A stretch of 9,216 nucleotides of DNA from an uncultured Clostridia bacterium (GCA_946405675.1 CAMJIC010000093.1:1-9216), one strand, 5' to 3'; counted from the stretch's first letter, positions 1 through 7,549 are shown. Notes: a model not told the origin generated them from the letters alone. Made by a program: numbers and translations.

Positions 1-1590
1 GAGCTGGAGCAGCAGGAGGTCAGGGAAGAGCTGCGCAGGAAGGGATACCAATACCGGACAACGGCCAACCACCAGGAGTTCTGCCTGGATCTGAAGGCGC
101 TTTCTCCGGTTCCCTACCGGCAGGTTTTTTGTGAATGCATCAACGTGGGGAGCCTGTATGGGCTGAGCCGGGCCAACACCCAGTTCCACATCCTGCATCT
201 TCAGGAGCATCTGCATGTCAGGTATGTCAGGGCGTGGAATATCTTTTCGGAGAAAATGATGGTATCCGACGGCAGGACGATGGGCCATTATAATTTTGAC
301 CTGATCGACCAGGTTCTGGACTTTATGGTGCTGCACCACATCAGGCCATTCCTGGATCTGGGAAGGAGGCCTGATACGGCGATCCGGTCCCGGGGAAATG
401 AAGTCTACTATCAGGAGGAATATATCTCATTTACATCCCGGGCGATCTGGGAGGATGTGGTCAGGGCTTTTCTGGATGAGATCATCAGCCGGTACGGGGC
501 GGAAGAGGTGTCCACCTGGATCTTTGAACTGACACGGGATTTCCATCAGAAGGGTGGGAGGCTCTATGAGGACGAGTCGTATGACTTCTTCCACGCATGG
601 AAATATACGTACAGGCTGGTCCGTGAGAAGCTTCCGGGTACGATATTCGGCGGCATTTCCTCGGCGATCGAGCTGGAGAAAGACTACGTAGCGCATTTCC
701 TCAAAAGGTGCGTCCGTGAGGGATGTGTGCCGGATTTTGTGTCCTTCTTCCTCTACTCCTATGAGAGCGCCAGCCGCGGGCATACAGATCAGGCATCCCC
801 GGTATCGGAGATCCCGCCTGCGATCGAGAAGGAGCATGTGCGCATGATGAAGCAGATCATGCAGCAGGCAGGGATGGAGAATTGCCAGCTGTTTCTGACA
901 GAGTGGAATAATTCCATCGGAAACCGGAACTTTCTCAATGACAGCTGCTTCCGGGCTGCGTATCTGGTATCGAAGGCAATCGATCTTCTGAATGAAACCG
1001 GGATGATGGCGGTCATGGCGGGAACGGACTGGGTCAGCAGCTATTTTGATACGAACAGGATCCTGAACGGCGGGATCGGGCTGCTGACAAAGGACACGAT
1101 CCGCAAGCCTGCCTTCTATGCACTGTTCTTTCTGGGGCATATGGGGACGCAGGTGCTCTCAAAGGGAGAGAACTACCTCCTGACGAGGAAAGGGAACGGA
1201 GACCTGTACCTACTGTGCCATCATTTTTCCTGGTTCCGGCCCAATGTACTGACGGATTATGAAGAGGTCGACCTGGACCGGCTTCACCAGATTCAGTATG
1301 AGGACGGCAGGAAGCTGGAGCTGAAGTTCAGCCTGCAGAATCTGTCGGAAAAAGGGGAATATATCGTTAAGAAGCGATCTTTGAACAGACAAAGCGGGAG
1401 CATTCTGGATGAGTGGGGCAAGCTGGGCTATGAGACCAGGCTGAACCGTGATGATGTGAAATACCTGCAGGCTATCAGCGTCCCGGGGATTGAGATGCAG
1501 CGGGTCAGTGCTTCGCAGGACGGTATACTGGAGCTTGCGCTGGAGCTGGAGCCGCAGGAGGTTGTTTTGCTGCATATCTATGCGCGGTAA
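1..1590 (+). CDS. GH39-like protein, C-terminal part (5' end outside window); probable AraC-type regulator/GH39 fusion
   Basis: The frame is open from the first base to TAA at 1588-1590 (529 residues visible), so the N-terminus lies upstream. An internal GTG at 145 is not the start, because the GH39-like fold begins before it (INVG around codons 46-49, then the YVRAWNIFS strand near codons 76-84). The body resembles GH39 beta-xylosidase TIM barrels: a late nucleophile motif LTEWNNS has its Glu at codon 301, and a beta-sandwich-like tail starts near codon 370. The usual acid/base motif W-x-F-E-x-W-N-E-P instead reads WIFELTRDF, so the catalytic Glu is Asp (codon 180) and the Asn is Arg. In Clostridia such GH39-like domains are often fused behind an AraC helix-turn-helix domain, where they may sense sugar rather than cleave it. 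That domain would lie upstream and is not seen here. Alternatives are a weak or atypical glycosidase. The family call is good; the regulator role is inference. A 104-bp gap separates it from the GH3 gene. Confidence 0.75.
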   Translation, partial: ELEQQEVREELRRKGYQYRTTANHQEFCLDLKALSPVPYRQVFCECINVGSLYGLSRANTQFHILHLQEHLHVRYVRAWNIFSEKMMVSDGRTMGHYNFDLIDQVLDFMVLHHIRPFLDLGRRPDTAIRSRGNEVYYQEEYISFTSRAIWEDVVRAFLDEIISRYGAEEVSTWIFELTRDFHQKGGRLYEDESYDFFHAWKYTYRLVREKLPGTIFGGISSAIELEKDYVAHFLKRCVREGCVPDFVSFFLYSYESASRGHTDQASPVSEIPPAIEKEHVRMMKQIMQQAGMENCQLFLTEWNNSIGNRNFLNDSCFRAAYLVSKAIDLLNETGMMAVMAGTDWVSSYFDTNRILNGGIGLLTKDTIRKPAFYALFFLGHMGTQVLSKGENYLLTRKGNGDLYLLCHHFSWFRPNVLTDYEEVDLDRLHQIQYEDGRKLELKFSLQNLSEKGEYIVKKRSLNRQSGSILDEWGKLGYETRLNRDDVKYLQAISVPGIEMQRVSASQDGILELALELEPQEVVLLHIYAR

Positions 1591-1694
1591 TCGAGCAACA
1601 AAGGAACCATTTGGTGCCTCCCATTGCGTTGGAAAAGCGTCCTTCGGAGTGGGCGGCGGGAAGGCACGAGGAAAGGAGCGGGGAAAGGACGGGT
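1591..1694 (+). other. Intergenic gap between GH39-like gene and GH3 gene, with two Shine-Dalgarno-like tracts
   Basis: This 104-bp purine-rich spacer holds two ribosome-binding-like tracts: GAGGAAAGGAG at 1668-1678 and AAAGGA at 1684-1689. The second sits 5 nt before the ATG at 1695 and supports that start. I see no convincing -35/-10 pair and no terminator hairpin with a T run, so transcription may read through from the upstream gene. Confidence 0.5.
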
Positions 1695-3902
1695 ATGAAA
1701 CTGACGGAAGAAATGAAGGCAAAGGTGGAGTCGATCCTGGCCAGGATGACGCTGGAGGAGAAGATCGGACAGATGAACCAGGAATCTCCTTCCATTGTGG
1801 GAGGATTCGACGTTCCGTTCTCTGAGCTGATCGAGATGCTGACGGACGGGAGGCTGTCGCAGGAAGAGTTTGAGAAGCTCATGTCCACGGCGAAGCAGGA
1901 TTTCCATGAAGACGAGATCCGTGCCGGATTGGTTGGATCCGTCATGGGAAATGATCCGCGCAAGGCCAATGAACTGCAGAAGATTGCGGTGGAGGAGTCG
2001 CGGCTGGGGATTCCGCTGATCATCGGCTTTGATGTCATCCATGGCCTCAGGAGCGTATTTCCCATCGCGATTGCGGAAGCGGGGTCTTTTGATGACGCGC
2101 TCTTTGAAGAGACCGCCCATATGGCCGCGAAGGAATCCAGGGCGCATGGGATCAGCTGGAATTTTGCGCCGATGATTGATGTGGCGCATGATTCCCGCTG
2201 GGGCCGGGTTTCCGAAGGCCCGGGCGAGGATGTTTTTCTGGGCAGCAGGTTTGCGCGCGCGAAGATCCGCGGCCTGCAGGGAGATACCTCCTCGGAACAA
2301 AATTACGTGGCGGCCTGCACCAAGCATTATGTCGGCTACGGCGCATGTGAGGGTGGCAGGGATTATAACACGGTATCCATGGCGCCCAATCAGCTGTTCA
2401 ATACCTATCTTCCTACCTTCCGGGCGGCCATGGAAGAAGGCGCGGCCACGGCTATGGCGGCGTTCAATGATCTCAACGGCGTCCCCTGCACGGTGAACCG
2501 CTATCTCCTGAGAGACATTCTGAAGGAGTCCTTTGGCCTTCAGGGCTTTGTCGTCAGCGACGCGAATGCCATCAGGGAGTGCGTGATCCACGGGATCGCC
2601 GCGGATGACGAAGACGCGGGCGTCCAGGCGGCAAATGCCGGGATGGACATGGACATGGGTACGCACATTTACAAAGACCATCTCAAAAAAGCGGTGGAGG
2701 ACGGCAAGGTCTCCATGGAGGTGATCGATGAGGCCGTGCGCCGGATCCTTCGTGTGAAGGTCTGGCTCGGGCTGTTTGAGCATCCTTATGTCCCTGAGGA
2801 TGTGATTGAGGCGTATGAAAAGGGGATTCCCGCCGGGCACGCGCAGCTCTCCCGCAAGGCCGCGCAGGAGTCTGTTGTTCTTTTGAAAAATGAAGGCGGT
2901 ATCCTGCCCCTTGACAGCGCCGCGAAGGTCAGCCTTGTGGGAACGCTGGCGGACAGCGTGGATGAGGTGACAGGCGCCTGGGCCATGGGCTGGAAGAAGG
3001 AGGACTGCGTCACGATCCTGGCAGGCATGAAGAACAGCGGCCTGGATGTCGCTTATTACCCGTGCGCAGGCCCGGAGGGCGGACTGAATGAGGATGAACT
3101 GGAAGCGGCCACGGCAAATGGGGATGTGATCGTCGCCATTGTCGGAGAGACGACAGCCATGTCGGGAGAGGCATCCTCCCGGGCGGATCTGACCCTTCCG
3201 GGACGGCAGAAGGAGATGCTGGAGAAGCTTCTGGCATCCGGGAAACCCGTCGTCACTGTCCTGATGAACGGACGGCCCCTTGCCCTTGGCTGGGAGGCGG
3301 AGCACCTTCCGGTTCTGGTCGAGGCATGGCATCTTGGGATTCAGATGGGAAATGCGGTTGCGGATGTCCTGACAGGGGCTGTGAATCCTTCCGCGAAGCT
3401 GGCATCCTCCTTCCCGGCGGGCAACGGGCAGTGTCCGGTCTATTATAGCCATCCCTCCACGGGACGGCCGGCAGGCAAGAGTAAATTTACATCGAAATAT
3501 CTCGATGCACCGGCTGAGGCGCTGTTCCCCTTCGGATATGGTCTGAGCTATACGACGTATGAATACAGTGACCTGAAGATCGATGAGAAGGAGGACTGCC
3601 TGAAGATCAGCGTCAGGATCCGGAATACTGGAAGCCGCGCCGGGACAGAGATCGCGCAGCTGTATATGCAGGATGTCGCTGCAAGCCTTGTACGCCCGGT
3701 AAAGGAGCTGAAGGGGTATCAGCGCGTCTTCCTGGAAGCGGGGGAGGAGAAGGAGATCTCCTTTGGCCTCCCAAAGAAAGAGATGGGATTCTATGACAAC
3801 GACGGGAAGTATCGCCTGGAAGACGGCCTGTTCCGGATCTATGCGGGCACAAGCTCAAGGGATGTGCTCTGCGGGGAAATCTTCGTTTCTTTCAAAGTGT
3901 GA
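1695..3902 (+). CDS. BglX-like GH3 beta-glucosidase/beta-xylosidase, cytoplasmic
   Basis: A 735-residue GH3 enzyme that should release terminal beta-linked glucose or xylose from oligosaccharides or glycosides. The N-terminal (beta/alpha)8 domain opens with the family phrase LARMTLEEKIGQMNQ and carries KHYVGYGACEGGRDYNTVSM, typical of the BglX branch. The catalytic nucleophile is Asp289 in GFVVSDANA; most family members have Trp after SD, but this branch varies there. The second alpha/beta domain contains GEASSRADLTLPGRQ, which carries residues around the catalytic acid in BglX-like enzymes, then the NPSAKLASSFP and PVYYSHPSTGRP motifs. A fibronectin III-like domain (about residues 625-730) closes the protein. 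Length is normal for the branch. There is no signal peptide, unlike E. coli BglX, so it probably acts on imported substrate. The ATG at 1695 is preferred over an upstream GTG at 1611, whose extra 28 residues are unlike the family. The GH43 gene follows after 55 bp, implying co-transcription. Substrate (glucoside or xyloside) cannot be fixed from sequence. Confidence 0.92.
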   Translation: MKLTEEMKAKVESILARMTLEEKIGQMNQESPSIVGGFDVPFSELIEMLTDGRLSQEEFEKLMSTAKQDFHEDEIRAGLVGSVMGNDPRKANELQKIAVEESRLGIPLIIGFDVIHGLRSVFPIAIAEAGSFDDALFEETAHMAAKESRAHGISWNFAPMIDVAHDSRWGRVSEGPGEDVFLGSRFARAKIRGLQGDTSSEQNYVAACTKHYVGYGACEGGRDYNTVSMAPNQLFNTYLPTFRAAMEEGAATAMAAFNDLNGVPCTVNRYLLRDILKESFGLQGFVVSDANAIRECVIHGIAADDEDAGVQAANAGMDMDMGTHIYKDHLKKAVEDGKVSMEVIDEAVRRILRVKVWLGLFEHPYVPEDVIEAYEKGIPAGHAQLSRKAAQESVVLLKNEGGILPLDSAAKVSLVGTLADSVDEVTGAWAMGWKKEDCVTILAGMKNSGLDVAYYPCAGPEGGLNEDELEAATANGDVIVAIVGETTAMSGEASSRADLTLPGRQKEMLEKLLASGKPVVTVLMNGRPLALGWEAEHLPVLVEAWHLGIQMGNAVADVLTGAVNPSAKLASSFPAGNGQCPVYYSHPSTGRPAGKSKFTSKYLDAPAEALFPFGYGLSYTTYEYSDLKIDEKEDCLKISVRIRNTGSRAGTEIAQLYMQDVAASLVRPVKELKGYQRVFLEAGEEKEISFGLPKKEMGFYDNDGKYRLEDGLFRIYAGTSSRDVLCGEIFVSFKV

Positions 3903-3943
3903 ACGTGGCACAAAATAAGGATCTGCCGGACGGCCGGCGGACA

Positions 3944-3949
3944 AGGAGG
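3944..3949 (+). promoter_or_regulatory. Ribosome binding site of GH43 gene
   Basis: AGGAGG lies 8 nt before the ATG at 3958. It selects this start over an out-of-frame ATG at 3953. The 55-bp gap after the GH3 stop holds no terminator or promoter, consistent with one transcript. Confidence 0.75.
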
Positions 3950-3957
3950 GATATGGA

Positions 3958-5640
3958 ATGCAGCATATACTGAAGAACCCGATCATTCCGGGCTTTTACC
4001 CGGATCCTTCTATCTGCAGGGTGGGGGAAGACTTTTATCTGGTGTGCTCGAGCTTTGAGCTGTGCCCGGGCATCCCGCTCTTCCACAGCAAGGACCTGGC
4101 AAACTGGGAGCAGCTTTGCTATGTCATGACGCCTGAAAATGGATTCCATGTGGAGAAGAATTCCGGGGTTGGGGGCGTGATGGCCCCGACGATCCGCTAC
4201 CGCAAGGGGACATTCTACATCATCAACTGTAATTTCAGCGACCGTGGGAACTTTATCGTCACGGCAACGGATCCGGCAGGGCCATGGTCCGAGCCTCACT
4301 GGCTGACGGACGTGCCGGGGATCGACGCATCCATTTTCTTCGATCAGGATGATAAGTGCTACATCATGGGAACCGGAAATGTCTGGCCGGACGGCAAAGG
4401 CGGGATGCGGCAGGGCATCTGGGCGGCGGAATATGATATCGACCATTTCCGCCTTGCAGGCGAGCCTGCGGCCCTGTGGGGAGGCGCGATGGCAGGAGTG
4501 GCTTCGCCGGAGGCACCGCACATCTACCATATCGGAGACTGGTACTACCTTCTGATTGCGGAAGGCGGTACCGAGCAGTACCATTCCGCGACAATCGCCC
4601 GCAGCCAGAGCGTGCTGGGCCCCTATGAGGGCTTCAGAGGCAATCCGGTCCTGACCGTGCGCCATATGGGGCATAAGGCACTGATCCAGAACGCCGGCCA
4701 TGCGGATCTGGTGGAGCTTCCGGACGGGAGCTGGTACGCGGTGTTCCTTGCTTCCCGCCTGATCGGCTCTGTCAGCAAGAACCTGGGGCGGGAGACCTAT
4801 ATCGTACCGGTCGAGTGGGAGGAGGAGTGGCCGCTCTTCAGCCCGCAGACCGGAAAGGTAGAGTGGGAATACCCTGCTCCGGCGAGCCTTCCGTGGACTG
4901 AGTATGGCAGCGCAGCCGGGAGCGGGAACGCTTCAGAGAAGGGAATCGCTCCCGGGCAGGACGGCAGGCCAAAGAAGGATGCTTTTGCGGATGGGGATCT
5001 GGATCTTGCGTGGAGCTTCTGGGGTAAGCCGGTCAGGCCGTTCTGGGAATTCACCCATCCCGGGATCGCGCTGTCCTGCCTGCCGCAGGCACTGGCCGAG
5101 CCGATTCAGCCTATGTCCATGGATGCGCAGGAGCATTCTGACAAAAACTATGCTTCATTTCTTGCACGCCGCAGGCGCCAGCCCCACTGCCGCTTCGGGG
5201 CGAAGATGTGCTTCACGCCGGAGGGGAAGGAAAGCGCCGGCATTGCCATCGTGCAGGCGATGAACCACCAGCTCCATCTGGAGCTTGCAAGGGAGGATGG
5301 CAGGACCTTCGTGCAGCTGGTTCTCTTCACCTCTGACTTCGAGGTGCCGCCCTACCTGCCGGGATTTTGCAGCGTCACGAATCGCAGGATCCTCGCGTCA
5401 AAGCCATGGGAGGGCAGCGAGATCGTGCTGGAAATGGAGCTGGACCAGAATTCCTACCGTTTCTCCTGCGGGATGGATGAGGAACATATGGAACTGCTGT
5501 GTGAGGCCGACGGTGCCCTGATCAATCCCGAGAAGGTAGGCTGCATGACCGGCGAGGTCATGGGGATCTTCGCAACCGCCAACGGATCCGAAAGCAGCAA
5601 CCGTGCGCATTTTGCATGGACCCAGTATCAGGATCTGTGA
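3958..5640 (+). CDS. GH43 family beta-xylosidase / alpha-L-arabinofuranosidase (subfamily 12-like)
   Basis: A 560-residue two-domain GH43 enzyme predicted to remove xylose or arabinofuranose from xylan-derived oligosaccharides or decorated glycosides. The N-terminal five-bladed beta-propeller carries all three catalytic acidic residues: general base Asp16 (NPIIPGFYPDPS), transition-state Asp123 (PGIDASIFFD) and general acid Glu185 (SPEAPHIYH). Phrases such as FHSKDLANWEQL, NFIVTATDPAGPWSEPHWL and LLIAEGGTEQYHSATIARS resemble subfamily GH43_12, alongside related GH43_11 xylosidases; that placement is from memory. The C-terminal half (about residues 345-560) looks like the concanavalin-type beta-sandwich common in these enzymes: DLDLAWSFWGKP, then ASFLARRRRQPHCRF. 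A polar linker (about residues 318-340) joins them. No signal peptide is present, so it should be cytoplasmic and work with the GH3 enzyme. A run of inverted repeats follows its stop. Family is certain; the sugar removed is not. Confidence 0.92.
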   Translation: MQHILKNPIIPGFYPDPSICRVGEDFYLVCSSFELCPGIPLFHSKDLANWEQLCYVMTPENGFHVEKNSGVGGVMAPTIRYRKGTFYIINCNFSDRGNFIVTATDPAGPWSEPHWLTDVPGIDASIFFDQDDKCYIMGTGNVWPDGKGGMRQGIWAAEYDIDHFRLAGEPAALWGGAMAGVASPEAPHIYHIGDWYYLLIAEGGTEQYHSATIARSQSVLGPYEGFRGNPVLTVRHMGHKALIQNAGHADLVELPDGSWYAVFLASRLIGSVSKNLGRETYIVPVEWEEEWPLFSPQTGKVEWEYPAPASLPWTEYGSAAGSGNASEKGIAPGQDGRPKKDAFADGDLDLAWSFWGKPVRPFWEFTHPGIALSCLPQALAEPIQPMSMDAQEHSDKNYASFLARRRRQPHCRFGAKMCFTPEGKESAGIAIVQAMNHQLHLELAREDGRTFVQLVLFTSDFEVPPYLPGFCSVTNRRILASKPWEGSEIVLEMELDQNSYRFSCGMDEEHMELLCEADGALINPEKVGCMTGEVMGIFATANGSESSNRAHFAWTQYQDL

Positions 5641-5690
5641 CCGGCCCGCAGCATGGATGACATCTGAAACAGAACATGTCGCGCTGCGGG

Positions 5691-5742
5691 TCACACCGCC
5701 TCCAGCGGGCCGGCTTGTGGGTGGCCCGCCGGAGCGGTGTGA
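5691..5742 (+). repeat. Long GC-rich hairpin, possible copy A of an intergenic repeat element
   Basis: TCACACCGC at 5691-5699 pairs with GCGGTGTGA at 5734-5742. The stem continues inward through TCC/GGA to GCGGGCC (5705-5711) pairing with GGCCCGC (5723-5729). That gives about 20 paired positions with one bulge and one mismatch, around an 11-nt loop. No T run follows, so it is not a classic terminator. The 3' side, GTGTGAC-x-TGTAAC-x-AT, recurs beside the hairpin at 8899-8941. Confidence 0.7.
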
Positions 5743-5750
5743 CTTGTAAC

Positions 5751-5786
5751 AATCAGTCCGTCATTTGAAAAAGACGGGCTGATTTT
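5751..5786 (+). terminator. Intrinsic terminator after the GH43 gene
   Basis: AATCAGTCCGTC (5751-5762) pairs with GACGGGCTGATT (5773-5784) with one G-T wobble. The loop is 10 nt and A-rich, and a short T run ends the structure (5783-5786). The geometry fits a Rho-independent terminator closing the GH3-GH43 transcript. The T run is short, so efficiency may be partial. Confidence 0.7.
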
Positions 5787-5789
5787 ATG

Positions 5790-5818
5790 TTGCATATGCT
5801 GTTTTTTCTGGATAAAAT
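5790..5818 (+). promoter_or_regulatory. Sigma-70 (SigA)-type promoter for the symporter/CGD unit
   Basis: TTGCAT (5790-5795) and TAAAAT (5813-5818) are separated by exactly 17 bp; the -10 matches five of six consensus bases and the -35 three of six. Transcription would start near 5825. It lies just after the terminator and on the same strand as the symporter. The 8-bp palindrome GCATATGC (5792-5799) overlaps the -35. Confidence 0.55.
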
Positions 5819-5826
5819 GCAATAGA

Positions 5827-5853
5827 TGCAACAAATGTAGATCAATTGTTTCA
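5827..5853 (+). promoter_or_regulatory. 27-bp imperfect palindrome, candidate operator at the transcription start
   Basis: The half-site TGxAACAAxTG is mirrored as CAxTTGTTxCA around position 5840, with 10 of 13 positions symmetric. It sits at the predicted start site just downstream of the -10, where a bound repressor would block transcription. The pattern does not match the CcpA cre consensus, which needs a central CG. The cognate regulator is not identifiable. Confidence 0.5.
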
Positions 5854-5954
5854 TCTCTGCGAAGCGCGTCTTTCCCAGTTTGCAAATAACGGAATGGATT
5901 GTGACGGCTTATTGCTATCGTTTTTTCCCCTGAAAACAGATAATGGTACAAGCA

Positions 5955-5998
5955 GATGAGATCCGGGTTCCGGACAGCCAAAAGGTTCGGATCTCATC
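5955..5998 (+). promoter_or_regulatory. Perfect 11-bp inverted repeat in the symporter leader
   Basis: GATGAGATCCG (5955-5965) pairs perfectly with CGGATCTCATC (5988-5998) around a 22-nt interval that itself contains CCGG-GTT-CCGG. It lies in the predicted 5' leader, about 50 nt before the symporter start. There is no T run after it, so it is not a terminator. It could be an operator, an mRNA stabiliser, or part of a regulatory RNA structure. Confidence 0.5.
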
Positions 5999-6050
5999 AA
6001 ATGGATGTATGTACTGCTGTTGTGTTTTCCAGAAGGGAGGAATCTAGTAA

Positions 6051-7457
6051 ATGGCTGCAAGTGCAAATGCTGTCGGGAAGGAGAAAGCCAGCCCGAAGCT
6101 CATGGTGGGTTACGGCCTGGGTGAGGTCGGATGCCAGATGAGCTGGTACATGATCAACAACTATCTGAATATCTTTTACACAGACGTTGTAGGCCTGACC
6201 GGAGCCGCGATCTCAACCATTGTTCTGATCGCAAGGATCTGGGACGCGATCAATGACCCGATGATGGGACAGATCGCTGACAAGACGCATACACGCTGGG
6301 GCAAGTTCCGTCCGTACCTGATGTTCGCGCCGCCGGTTTTGGCAATCTTCAATATCCTGACATTTACGGTATTCCCGGTACAGGGTGTGATGAAAGCGGT
6401 GCTCTGCGGTGTCTGTTATATCGGCGCCGGCATGGCATACACGGCCTGCTCGATTGCCTATCAGGCTCTTTTGAACGTAATCGCGGTTGACTCGAGAATC
6501 CGTCAGCTGCTTGCGACGGCCCGCAGTACGGGCGCTTCCATCATCGGCATCATCCTTTCGATGGTCGCCATGCCGCTGATCCTCCGCTTCAGCTCAGCAG
6601 TGAACGCAGAAGGACAGCCGATGGCAGACGGGCATGGTTATTTTGTCGCAACCGTCATCTTCTCACTGATACTGATCCCGATATTCTGGCTCTGCGCCAT
6701 GATCTGTAAGGAGACCTATACGGATCACCTTCATGGAAGCGCGCCTGCCGAGAAGACCACGTTCCTCGGGAACATAAAAGACCTGGTCAGGAATGATCAG
6801 CTTCTCATCGTTGTGATCGCAACGGTCATCGGAACGATCTGCGTGACCGGACGTTACGGAATCCTTGTTTATCACGTCATCTATGTCGTCGGCGGACCGC
6901 AGTACATTGCGACCATGTTCACGGCGATGACAGTCGGACAGCTGGTCGGAACCCTTACCGTTCCGTGGGGCACCAAGGTCTTTGGAAAGAAGAACTACAT
7001 GATCATCATGAACGTGGTCATGGCAGCCGGGTTCGTCGCACTCTTCCTGAACCCGACCAACAACCCGGTCTTCCTGATCGGCGCATCCTTCATCGGATCC
7101 CTTGGATTCGGCGCTCCGGCGATCTGCTACGGCATGGTCGGCGACTCTCTGGAATATGGCGACTGGAAGCTTGGAAAGCGTCAGGAAGGCCTTGCGGCAT
7201 CCATGCTCAGCTTCGGCGTCAAGCTTGCGACCGCGATCTGCGCGCCGGTCATCCTGCTTCTGGAAGCAGTTGGATATGTCCCGAATGTGGAGCAGACAGC
7301 CTCCGCGAAGATGGGCATCAACTTCATGGTCAACATGCTTCCTGCGATCCTGGCTCTTGTATCCTGCATTCCGCTGATCTGGTACAAGCTTTCTGATAAG
7401 CGCGTAGCCGAGATCCGTGAGGACCTGGAGGCCGGAAAGCATAAGTGGGATAAGTAA
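6051..7457 (+). CDS. GPH-family sugar:cation symporter (MelB/XynP-like MFS)
   Basis: A 468-residue inner-membrane protein with about twelve hydrophobic segments, of the glycoside-pentoside-hexuronide:cation symporter family. It should import a glycoside, pentoside or oligosaccharide with Na+ or H+. The diagnostic N-terminal motif RIWDAINDPMMG carries Asp65 and Asp69, spaced like the cation-site Asp55/Asp59 of MelB, and is followed by TRWGKFRPYL. The polar central loop after the sixth segment lies around residues 221-245. The late family signature LEYGDWKLGKRQEGLAAS is near residues 366-383. The tail YKLSDKRVAEIREDLEAG is also typical. AAGGGAGG at 6033-6040 lies 10 nt before the ATG. It follows its own promoter and leader, and precedes the CGD-like pair, suggesting it imports that enzyme's substrate. 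Substrate specificity cannot be read from sequence; xylosides are an alternative given the upstream glycosidases. Confidence 0.92.
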   Translation: MAASANAVGKEKASPKLMVGYGLGEVGCQMSWYMINNYLNIFYTDVVGLTGAAISTIVLIARIWDAINDPMMGQIADKTHTRWGKFRPYLMFAPPVLAIFNILTFTVFPVQGVMKAVLCGVCYIGAGMAYTACSIAYQALLNVIAVDSRIRQLLATARSTGASIIGIILSMVAMPLILRFSSAVNAEGQPMADGHGYFVATVIFSLILIPIFWLCAMICKETYTDHLHGSAPAEKTTFLGNIKDLVRNDQLLIVVIATVIGTICVTGRYGILVYHVIYVVGGPQYIATMFTAMTVGQLVGTLTVPWGTKVFGKKNYMIIMNVVMAAGFVALFLNPTNNPVFLIGASFIGSLGFGAPAICYGMVGDSLEYGDWKLGKRQEGLAASMLSFGVKLATAICAPVILLLEAVGYVPNVEQTASAKMGINFMVNMLPAILALVSCIPLIWYKLSDKRVAEIREDLEAGKHKWDK

Positions 7458-7466
7458 TATGACATT

Positions 7467-7532
7467 ATGATCCGGCACCCTGGAAGCTGTGCCATCCATT
7501 CAAAACGGCGCCGGGGAGTGCCGGATCATTTT
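7467..7532 (+). terminator. Long-looped hairpin with T tract between symporter and CGD-alpha genes
   Basis: ATGATCCGGCAC (7467-7478) pairs perfectly with GTGCCGGATCAT (7518-7529), followed by TTT (7530-7532). The 39-nt loop contains a further GGCGCC palindrome. The stem is strong but the loop long and the T run short. It may be a partial intercistronic terminator or an mRNA-stabilising structure that sets different levels of the transporter and enzyme messages. Confidence 0.55.
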
Positions 7533-7549
7533 CCAAAGAACAGATAGAG

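Larger units (their letters stand above)
5641..6050 (+). other. 410-bp intergenic regulatory region between GH43 and symporter genes
   Basis: No credible gene lies here. In order it holds an 8-bp inverted repeat (5645-5652 with 5683-5690), a long GC-rich hairpin (5691-5742), an intrinsic terminator (5751-5786), a promoter (5790-5818), a 27-bp palindrome (5827-5853), and a long leader with an 11-bp perfect inverted repeat (5955-5998) ahead of the symporter ribosome binding site. The region separates two transcription units. Confidence 0.7.

Noticed and set aside
145..147. GTG as the start of the first gene
   Set aside because: The same frame is open to position 1 and the preceding residues continue the GH39-like fold; there is no Shine-Dalgarno sequence before 145.
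1611..1694. Upstream GTG start extending the GH3 protein by 28 residues
   Set aside because: The added residues are charged and unlike the family, and they span the Shine-Dalgarno tracts. The ATG at 1695 has AAAGGA at 5-nt spacing.
1578..3452. 624-codon open frame on the minus strand across the GH3 gene
   Set aside because: It is antisense to a clear GH3 enzyme with all family motifs. Its translation is rich in Arg, His and Pro with no recognisable domain, as expected from the complement of a GC-rich coding frame.
5882..5926. Possible attenuator: GCAAATAA/TTATTGC stem followed by TTTTTT
   Set aside because: The stem is short, AT-rich and bulged, and five unpaired bases separate it from the T run. 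It is too weak to call a terminator.
6663..7499. 278-codon open frame on the minus strand across the symporter gene
   Set aside because: It is a shadow of the symporter coding frame. The translation is low-complexity, Asp/Arg/His-rich and domain-free, and its start falls in the 7467-7532 hairpin region.
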